Source: Kappaphycus alvarezii (taxonomy: Eukaryota > Rhodophyta > Florideophyceae > Gigartinales > Solieriaceae). From it: a DNA stretch of 64,000 nt. Shown one piece after another: positions 56,938 through 64,000 of the stretch. The notes below the pieces were generated by a model that had not been told where the DNA came from, ran no database searches, and saw only the letters and a list, made by a program, of their open reading frames with translations. The stretch covers positions 784,968 to 848,967 of the forward strand of contig NADL03000017.1 of NCBI GenBank assembly GCA_002205965.3, given 5' to 3'. Both the position numbers and the translations under genes were made by a program. Within the stretch, counting starts at the first letter, position 1; each line of letters opens with the position of its first letter.

Positions 56938-59088
56938 TCAGTGGGACCACTTTCGCTTTTTCCTCAGCATTTGTCCCGGGCTCCTTTTTGTCCTTTTTAC
57001 AATACCATGCCGTTCCTGGAATCTTTGGCGCGAGCTTCCCGTAGTACCCTTCGTTGTGAAGTTTCTCAACGGATCTCCTCCGTTCTTCACTTGGGCGACA
57101 CGTTTCGAACGTCGCCTTGAATTTTTTCGGTACTTGGTCCCGTTCGGATTGCCGCTGACAGATTCGCGTAATGCCGCCGGTAGCAAGTAGGAGGGAATAT
57201 GAGCCAGGTGTTCTGGTACGTTCTTGGCCAGGCTCAAGTTATGCTGCAAAGCGTCAAGGTCTCTCGGTTGTCTTCAAAATACTCTTGCAGCTGCTCCGAG
57301 TTAACAATTTCTCGTCGAATGTCAACGATTCGCGCCCTGCTCACTGCGGAGTCCGTAACCATGCGCATGCAGTCTTCTACTCGATACCGGAATGCCTCAA
57401 TCTGGTCCATCCGAAATGCCAGCGGACCGATGTGCACACCTATGTCACGCCCCATCTCCAGTAACGCGTTCTCCTCCTGGTCAGAGCACACAAGCGTCAG
57501 ACAGTACCAGATTTTCCAGCTCGTGCCGTCCGCCCAGCTCTGTGCGTATAACTGATATGAGTCTTGGGCACGTCAAAGTTAAACACTGCCGCAACATCCC
57601 GAAAGTCCACACCGCGTGAGAGCCCAAATTCTTCATCCTTCTCCACTTTTTTCCGTTTCTTCGACTCTTGCCGTCCCCGACCATCTTTACTGAGTGCACC
57701 ATTTGTCTGGTTCCCGTCTTTCTTTGATTCATCAGCCGCAATCAGAATATCAAACACACCGGCGTTAAACTGTTGAACACAGTGCAACCTAGAATTGGCG
57801 GGCAATTCCGAATTCAACACCGCAGTCTTGATCTTGAACTGATCCAAAAACAGCTTCAGACGGAACGCAGAATTAATGTGGTTTGTGAAGAGAATAACTT
57901 TCCCGCAGACCACATTGAGTCTTAACATGGCATATGCCACCAGGTACCGATCTCGGTGATTCTTTAGACGCGCAACGTAATGTGAGGCCCCGGCATTGAT
58001 CGTCATCATCGTCAGCCTCATCCGCGGTAACTTTGATCGTCAGCGCGGCCGGAAACAATTTTTTGAAATCTGCCATCCTTCATGTTCAAGGGTTGCGCTA
58101 AGCAGCATTGCTTGCGTTATCAGGAATTCCCCCCAGTGCTGTTGTGCGTCTTTCAAGTACCCATAACTAAGCACGAGATCTGCCTCGTCAACTACGACAA
58201 ATTCAACACCACTTAGCAATGCCTTGGAATCACTACTTGTCGCCGCGCGGAAGGATGAAGGGGTTGCTACGACAATGTCGACGTTTTTCGATATGTGACA
58301 TGCCTCAGCATCCTTCACGGGTCCGCTTTTGTTCGCTCCCTTTCCTTTCTTTTTCACCAGAGGCAATACTTCACTCCCTCAATGTATTGCACAACGACTT
58401 GAACACCGTCGCAACCTGATGTACCAACTCCCTAGTCGGACTAGTATGACAGCGCGCGGACCAGCCCTATCTTCCATTGGTCGACAAAGATTTTGCGCTA
58501 TCGGCACAACATAAGCCCCAGTTTTGCCAGATCCCGTTGGCGCACTCACGAGTACATCACGTGCTGCGAGAGCTGCCGGGATAACAGCAGACTGGACGGG
58601 GGTGGGCTTTTTCCACCCCGCTCTTTCGATCGCTCTTTCAACACGAGAGTCCAATACCATTTCCCCAAAAGATAAAATAGACGATGGTGCCTTGCCAGCA
58701 TCATTTTTCATCTCTTGGCTATTTGGTTTCTCGCTCGTCACCTCTTCTTTCCCGTCAGAACTTTCACTTCCGCTGTTTTCATTTGAATCACTTCCAGATG
58801 CTTCAATTCCTTTCCCATCCGATTCGTTCGAGTCGTCATTTCACTTGCTCTGAGGCTGAGTCCTCTGAATCATTTTCTGCTGTCGTCTCACGTTCCGACG
58901 GCTGATGTAACAAATCGGTATCATTTGCTTGATTGTCGATTTGAATTGTTTCCACACCGCTGTCACGTGCGCTCATCCTCTGATACAGATACTCTAACAG
59001 TGGGGTGATCCTGTTCAGGCTCACGTACTTTCTCGGGGAGCTGAAAAGACACTCTTCGTCTCTTCACGTTGGGCATTTCTTTCACCAT
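56938..59088 (-). CDS. DBP9/DDX56-type DEAD-box RNA helicase
   Basis: A nucleolar ATP-dependent RNA helicase family (yeast Dbp9, human DDX56) acting in 60S ribosomal subunit assembly. From ATG 59088 ([15 protein letters not shown]) an acidic Ser/Asp/Glu-rich leader precedes the Q motif [15 protein letters not shown] (about 58600). Then come Walker [19 protein letters not shown] in [14 protein letters not shown] (about 58170) and SAT in [10 protein letters not shown]. Domain 2 has [39 protein letters not shown] and [16 protein letters not shown] (about 57520). The lysine-rich insertion before GLSRGVDF and the C-terminal [15 protein letters not shown] ... DPLRNF and RKKRKW tail single out DBP9/DDX56. 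Frame changes at 59.0, 58839-58841, 58438, 58.37, 58.06, 57.50 and 57.24 kb are single-base; the PTREL motif is broken by one missing C. Confidence 0.88.
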
Positions 59089-59649
59089 ATTTGCTCTTAC
59101 CGTGACAGAACCTCAGATAATTAAGCTCGGTCGAGCGAAGAGGTTGGTAGGTCATTTACATACCCCCCGCGGGCACTTTAGATAAGAATTCTTCGCAGTG
59201 CGAATCGCAATGAATGTCAAGAAATCGCCCGGTAGAGTACAAAGACTGCGTATATCAGCCCCGAAAGGGTTCATTTCACGAAGCTACGCCGCCGCCGTTG
59301 TAACGGACCAAAATAGTATTTGAAAATCAAGGTTTAAAGGAAATTGGGAGTCCGATAGGACCGTACGCAAACTCGCTCTATTGGTTGTATTGGACCTTCT
59401 GGTATCATCGCTGGATCTGATCCACCTGTACAGTAGAGTAATAACTGAGCTCATCTCTTGCATGGCAATAGCTAAGGAGAAAGCATAGCAAGACTGGTTT
59501 TCTGCCGCACCGCCGAAATTACAACCGACCGCATGCTATCCATACCCAAGAAAAGCTTGTGTTCATTCACTCACTTGCATGCTTTAACCGTTTTGCGCAG
59601 GAAACGCTCCTACTGCCATATCTCCTAGTGGACTGCACATGAAAGTTCC
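59089..59649. other. Divergent promoter region
   Basis: Lies between the helicase start and the creatininase-family start, transcribed in opposite directions. No protein signal. Confidence 0.5.
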
Positions 59650-60509
59650 ATGTCCAACAAACAACTAATCATTACTTGGCGTAATCTGCCTGGGAAACAG
59701 TCTCGACAATTCAAATTTTTGCTATCCAGAGTGCCCATCGCTCGCTTGGGAAACACTTCATTCTGGATGTCCAGCATATCAACCTTGCCGTATTCCCCCT
59801 AGGTTCAATTGAGAACCATGGCCCTCACCTCCCCCTCGGCACTGACCTGCTTCTCGCTAAAGCCCTTACAATGCATGCCGCCAAAGGATTAACCAACATA
59901 ACAGTTGTCCCTCCAGTCCATTCGGCGCCAGTTTGAACACTCCAACTTACCTGGTACAATTCCAATTCACGATAGTCACCTTAATGGCATGTGGGATGAC
60001 GTTATCTCCGCGCTCGTTCGAGCAGACATCCACAAAATCCTTCTCGTCAATGGCATGGGGGTCAAACTCCGAATGTTGACATAGCGGTGCGCGAAGGGCG
60101 TTTCAGATACAATGCCCTCGTCGTGTCATTCAACGCCCAGGCCATGCTTGGGAAAGCTTGGCAAAATATCGAAAAGGATCAAGATCAGCTTGACCAGGAA
60201 TCTGTCTATGGATCCACGGTGGATTGATTGAAACAGCAGTCATGGTCTATCTGTATCCTAATCTCGTGCGACAGGAAAGAGCCTCCCACTTCAAACCCGT
60301 ATTTCCATATGAAGATGGTCCTCTCCAGCCGCACGGACTAGGTATATCCTTTGGGTGGCGGTCTGAGGATCTTTCGGATTCTGGTGCTCTCGGATGCTTC
60401 TGCTGCCAACATGAAGCTCGGCGAGGCTATCTTCCACGAGACTGTTCACCTCCTTCGCCAGCTGATCACTCAAATTCTTAAAGTCGATCAAGAAATCCTG
60501 CGTGTGTGA
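59650..60509 (+). CDS. Creatininase-family amidohydrolase
   Basis: A metal-dependent amidohydrolase related to creatinine amidohydrolase and MftE/FAPy deformylase-type enzymes. The diagnostic PLGSIENHGPHLPLGTD (about 59795-59845) supplies the Glu, His and Asp metal ligands. Next come TNITVVPPVH and FGAS (about 59900), SNLPGTIPIHDSHLNGMWDD, ILLVNG followed by a one-base shift and GGQTPNVDIAVREGRFRY (about 60045-60110), HGGLIETAVMVYLYPNL and a C-terminal helix KLGEAIFHETVHLLRQLITQ ending KVDQEILRV at 60509. The shift within the NGHGG motif is explained by one missing C at 60053-60054, and that near 59932 by one missing T. ATG 59650 (MSNKQLIITWRNLPG) is the likely start, with one further shift before 59760. 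The substrate is unknown. The stop is 55 bases from that of the convergent neighbour. Confidence 0.82.
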
Positions 60510-60563
60510 CGCGTAGGAACAAACACAATTAGACATTATTCAATGACTTAAGTATTCTTACAA

Positions 60564-62015
60564 CTAATCCGAGGAGTCCCCATCTCCGTCTTCGTCTTCA
60601 CCCTCCTCCTCACTTTGTTGCTCATCTCTTGCTACATCCTCATCGAGCCACTTCCGGAGCTCCAAACGATCGTTTCTCAACATCGCGTTGTATTCGGCAG
60701 CTGCAACCACAGCAGCAGTATACCGGTTATCTTCCCTTTCGGTACTTTTCAGTTGAACTCCCTCTCTAGCCCTCTTCCATCTGATGGTTCAATGTCATCT
60801 TCTGCTTTCTGTTAACCGTGATTTCAAGATCAGCCTCACCGTCCGCAGGATTCAATGTAGGGCTCATGAAATAGTACGGCGGATAATCAGCAGTGGGGAG
60901 GCCGAAGAGGCTCTGGTAATCAAAGCGGTTCGTCTGCTCTGCCGTCTCTTCCACCACCCATGTTCTCTTAGCCTTGCGTTCATACTCATCATCCTCCGTT
61001 ACGAAGATGGCTCATACGGGTCATCTAGATCACGATCCTCCCACAAACGAAGGTATGGGTGCATTACAGGTCTGAGATTATCTGAGCTTGAGAACGCAGA
61101 GCTTCCATGGGGAGTGACCGATGTTCGATTGTAACTTCGAGATGGTGCTCTGACTGGGTTTGATGGTGTGTACTGCGGCTGGAGGGTACATTCTGTCTCA
61201 TTCCGGGGAAATCTGTCTATTTGAGCCATGTGCGTATGGAGAGGCGGGGTAAAAGCTGGAATTGGCGCGCATGTTCATAGAATTAAAGCCCAAGCTCGAC
61301 CGCTGCTGAGAGAATTGTTGCATGGGAGGGTGAACCATGTGCGGCATAGGTCTCGCTGGTCTTACCATTGTGGAGTGCGACGGAGGCGGAGGCGATGGTT
61401 TGGTTGATTGTTTGGGCCCAATGTTGGCCCCTTCCGCTTGCTTTATTGGCCCTTTGGATTTGAGTGAATACCGGCAGCGCTAACAGCTTCTCTCTCTTCT
61501 CCGATAACGGTGCGCTCTATGGAGAAGGCGAATCTTATGCCGGGGGCGTCCTGAATAACAGCGTCCACCCTCTGCAATTTGAAACATCCACGTAGCGAAG
61601 GGGACCGACTTGAAGATATCCGACGGGACAAGAGGACGGTCAATTGTAACCCGGGCAATCATGTATTCCTTTTGGACAGCAACAGACAAGTGAGGTACAT
61701 TTTCGAGTGGGGCATCCGCGTTCTCCTTCGATCGACTTGACGAATCCAATGCCGGAGAAAGTACGCTCTTTTCTTGACGTCTTTTTCACGGGTGAGCATG
61801 AATGGAGCTCCAGTCGAGAAACCCGCATATGTTACAGAGCCCGGTCGTAAATTGAGCGTAATGCGAAAAAAGAGATATGGAGGTTCTTCGCAGCTCCTCA
61901 GATTTGTGGTTAGTTCCCGCCAGGTTAAACGTGCATTTAACTCTGAAAATGTGTCAACCAGTTCCTTGTCTTGAGAAATGGTTACAACCTTTTGCGATAT
62001 GATGTAGGGATTCAT
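60564..62015 (-). CDS. Unrecognised protein with Pro/Gln-rich middle and acidic tail
   Basis: Start ATG at 62015 (MNPYIISQKVVTISQDKELV). Successive minus frames share one direction and protein-like sequence: WRELTTNLRSCEEPPYLFFR, ITLNLRPGSVTYAGF, VAVQKEYMIARVTIDRPLVP (about 61640), IRFAFSIERTVIGEERE (about 61510), a linker rich in Pro, Ser, Gln and Met (about 61440-61230), LRPVMHPYLRLWEDRDLDDP (about 61040), FGLPTADYPPYYFMSPTLNP (about 60890), YTAAVVAAAEYNAMLRNDRL (about 60690), and an acidic end EEEGEDEDGDGDSSD before TAG at 60564-60566. The N-terminal half looks beta-rich and globular. I do not recognise the family; the acidic tail would suit a nuclear protein. About four single-base frame changes are needed. 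It converges with the creatininase-family gene. Confidence 0.5.
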
Positions 62016-62579
62016 TCTGAAGGGTCGTAATATTCTCTAATGTGGCGAAAGGCAGCAAGTTTAGGATAGGGCTTCCCCTTCACCGCGTGCCCCGAGCAAA
62101 TGCGCGGCTGTGGTTCCCCTGGTTGCGCTGAGTTCCGTTTTCACCAGTTTCCCTGCTCGAGAAATGTTCATTCAAGCATCCTTTTGAACTCGTGTCAGTG
62201 CTTTTCACCTGATGATTAGATACTATGGAGTTCGCGTTGACGGCATTCCAAACTGTTCTCGATGGAATTTTCGACCTTTGGATGGTGGCCGAATCAGCAC
62301 GGAGAAATCTCTGCGCATTAATCAATGCCGATTGTCCAATACTGTAATGACTTACCATTACAGTTGAAAACGGTACAATATAACGTTTTATTTACCAGAA
62401 ACCCAGAACACAATAGGTGTTAACCTGAAGTGAGTACAGTACAGTACAGTACAGTACAGGTTGCGAAAAAATGCATTCTGTAAAATTAAAATCAAAGGTG
62501 CCAAGTATTACAGTATGGCTTTGATCGACTTCGTCACTCAGAAGCATAGACAGCGTTCACCCAATCAATGGATTCTTCT
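62016..62579. other. Intergenic region with microsatellite
   Basis: Upstream of the minus-strand gene. A minus frame at 62358-62080 shows no motif. Contains the longest GTACA run of the window at 62434-62459. Confidence 0.4.
62434..62459. repeat. (GTACA)n microsatellite
   Basis: Five perfect GTACA units plus a G. Confidence 0.9.
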
Positions 62580-63425
62580 TGCTGAAACCTTGGCCGGCGT
62601 CCCTTCAGTCGTTATCCTTTACCTCCATCGCAAAACTCGCTAACCGACGCAGTCAAAGCCGCAGTGTACGAAGAGCTTCCTTTGGGCAATTGCGGCACAC
62701 AGGCCTTCTGGGCCTCAATGAATCTCCTGGGGCCAAGGAATGGGTCACCTGCCCTCCTCCACAGCAGGTTGAAGACCCCCATTAGCACTCGACATTTCTC
62801 GTATGGTTCAAATAATTCTGTCAGGCCCCATTTTTGAACTGGGAACCCCATGCCCAAGGGCCGGGTGTCCGGAAATCCTGGACCTCTATGGCGACGACCT
62901 CATCCACTGCAGATACGGCCCTCAGCGAATCGTCCACCACGATAATCGGGTCACTTTGCCGGGTAACGACCTCAGTGTAGGCGCAAGGCATCCCGCCATC
63001 GAACCGCAGTCGCACGCGGAACACAAGATCAGGCCAGATATCAGGGCAACGGGCGCTCCAGGCGGCACCAATTACTTTGATATCACTTTCGTGAACCCGA
63101 TGGCCTTCTCATCCCAGAATGAGATCCTGCAACCCCGTTACGAGCGTGAACGCAGCCCACGCGGACAAGCTACGAAAATACCAGGGGTTCATAGCTGAAT
63201 TGCCTGGTAGGAACAGGCTTGTCCCGTTCCCATCTTCACGCTCGGAAGGTGGCATCCCGATGCGTTCTCTCACACCAAGGACATCAAGGAGGTGGCCCAA
63301 TCGGCGTCAGACCAGCATTGGACTAATATTCCACGGTGAAGGCGATTCTCCTTCAACGACACGCTGTGTTGATAGTCACCTCAAACGCGGCCTGCTTGTT
63401 GACTGGGCTATCAGATACTTCTAGA
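62580..63425 (+). pseudogene. 3' fragment of a non-LTR retrotransposon (endonuclease-like end)
   Basis: The plus strand reads LTDAVKAAVYEELPLGNCGT and FWASMNLLGPRNGSPALLHS (62640-62760), aligned with the 49 kb copy. After a frame change comes CPRAGCPEILDLYGDDLIHC (about 62850), then HHDNRVTLPGNDL, KIRPDIRATGAPGGTNYFDI with TFVNP (PD-x13-D, about 63030-63095). Further shifts give AHADKLRKYQGFIAELPGRN, LGRWHPDAFSH and SNAACLLTGLSDTS near the end. The RT part is absent, so the copy is 5'-truncated, as is usual for non-LTR insertions. Confidence 0.8.
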
Positions 63426-63549
63426 TGGTGGACACGCTCCATTATTTGTCTTTAGATTCTGCCACATGGTTTGAACGGAAATTCATAGGACTCATAACCT
63501 TTGCACCATTCGAAGTGAACTAACCCGTCCGATGTTTCCTCCCGCTTCA

Positions 63550-64000
63550 AAATGCCACAAAGGGGGATGCACGGCACTCATGGATCAGTACGGTGATGCC
63601 GCGCCGTGCTGTGGCTATGGATCCACCCGCTGGTGGCGGCACGACTCGCAAACACGGTTGTTTGTGGCAGACCTCTCCAAAGCCGCCCGACACCGGTCCT
63701 AGAGCCCCCACAACCCGGCCATGCAGTTCACCCGGACATCGAGGCGCTTGGAGAGAACGGGGGCACGGACTATCATGACGTAAACCGTCATCCATCCCTT
63801 GACCCCCGCCCGCCCTCCCTGGCGCAATGCCCACTCAAGCCCCCTAACCATGCTCGCCTTGGCAAGGGCACTCGCTTTGCCGAATTGATACGTTCAAAGG
63901 GTCCTGGCATCGCTTCATTGCCCTTCCACTCTCCTCGTTGGGGGCTGGCACCCCACCATCGGGACTTCGCCAACCGGGTTGCGACTGGTATTGCCGCACG
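63550..64000 (+). pseudogene. Second non-LTR 3' fragment, running off the window
   Basis: In mixed plus frames: YGDAAPCCGYGSTRWWRHDS, QTRLFVADLSKAARH, then HPDIEALGENGGTDYHDV (PD-x13-D) and GKGTRFAELIRSKGPG, FANRVATGIAA at the window edge. The final 150 bases are nearly identical to 5991-6140, so this copy and the one at 5991 belong to the same subfamily. It differs from the immediately preceding copy. Confidence 0.7.

Noticed and set aside
60291..60536. 81-codon minus-strand frame
   Set aside because: Lies antisense to the C-terminal part of the creatininase-family gene, which has clear motifs on the plus strand.

Overview
The window is eukaryotic nuclear DNA. It has no operons or Shine-Dalgarno sites. 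It carries Ty1/copia, non-LTR and Harbinger-type elements, and between them eukaryote-type genes: a CLC channel with CBS domains, a PP2C phosphatase, an ER PQ-loop protein of the MPDU1 type and a DBP9/DDX56-type nucleolar helicase. No introns need to be invoked, and genes sit tail to tail or only a few hundred bases apart. A compact, intron-poor, repeat-laden genome such as that of a multicellular red alga would fit, but the sequence alone does not prove this.

Layout. 1-8 kb holds a decayed minus-strand copia copy (750-4160), a MITE-like inverted-repeat unit (5145-5745), and the 3' end of a non-LTR element flanked by 33-bp repeats. 9-14.2 kb holds an unrecognised gene (9093-9896) and a CLC chloride channel gene (10984-14147). 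15410-23511 is a nearly complete copia element with 353/355-bp LTRs, a 5-bp target duplication (AGAAC), gag, protease, integrase, RT and RNase H. It also has a minus-strand accessory ORF before the 3' LTR and a fourfold 316-bp tandem duplication inside integrase. 23.5-42 kb is an AT-rich graveyard of decayed elements: a DUF7869-like piece, a diverged LTR pair with copia RT traces, and a copia integrase remnant. 42.6-48.0 kb (minus) carries a YqaJ-like nuclease ORF with an AT-hook and a Harbinger-type DDE transposase. 48.3-50.2 kb is a non-LTR copy broken into two opposed halves. 50.7-62.0 kb is the gene-dense block: an uncertain secreted-type ORF, a small unknown gene, PP2C (-), MPDU1-like (+), DBP9-like helicase (-), creatininase family (+) and an unknown gene with an acidic tail (-). 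62.6-64.0 kb holds two more non-LTR 3' fragments in tandem.

Nearly every recognisable host gene is interrupted by single-base frame changes, mostly at short homopolymers, while protein similarity continues on both sides. The two LTRs of the young copia element also differ by two homopolymer-length changes. The simplest reading is residual long-read base-calling error rather than many pseudogenes, so gene spans are given across these breaks. Genuine decay exists too, for example a TGG-to-TAG change in gag and the ancient copia copy.

The most interesting items are the antisense ORF in the copia element with a papain-like Cys/His/Asp pattern, the non-LTR copy whose inverted structure matches twin priming, the CLC protein lacking both transport glutamates, and the adjacent YqaJ-like nuclease and Harbinger transposase.
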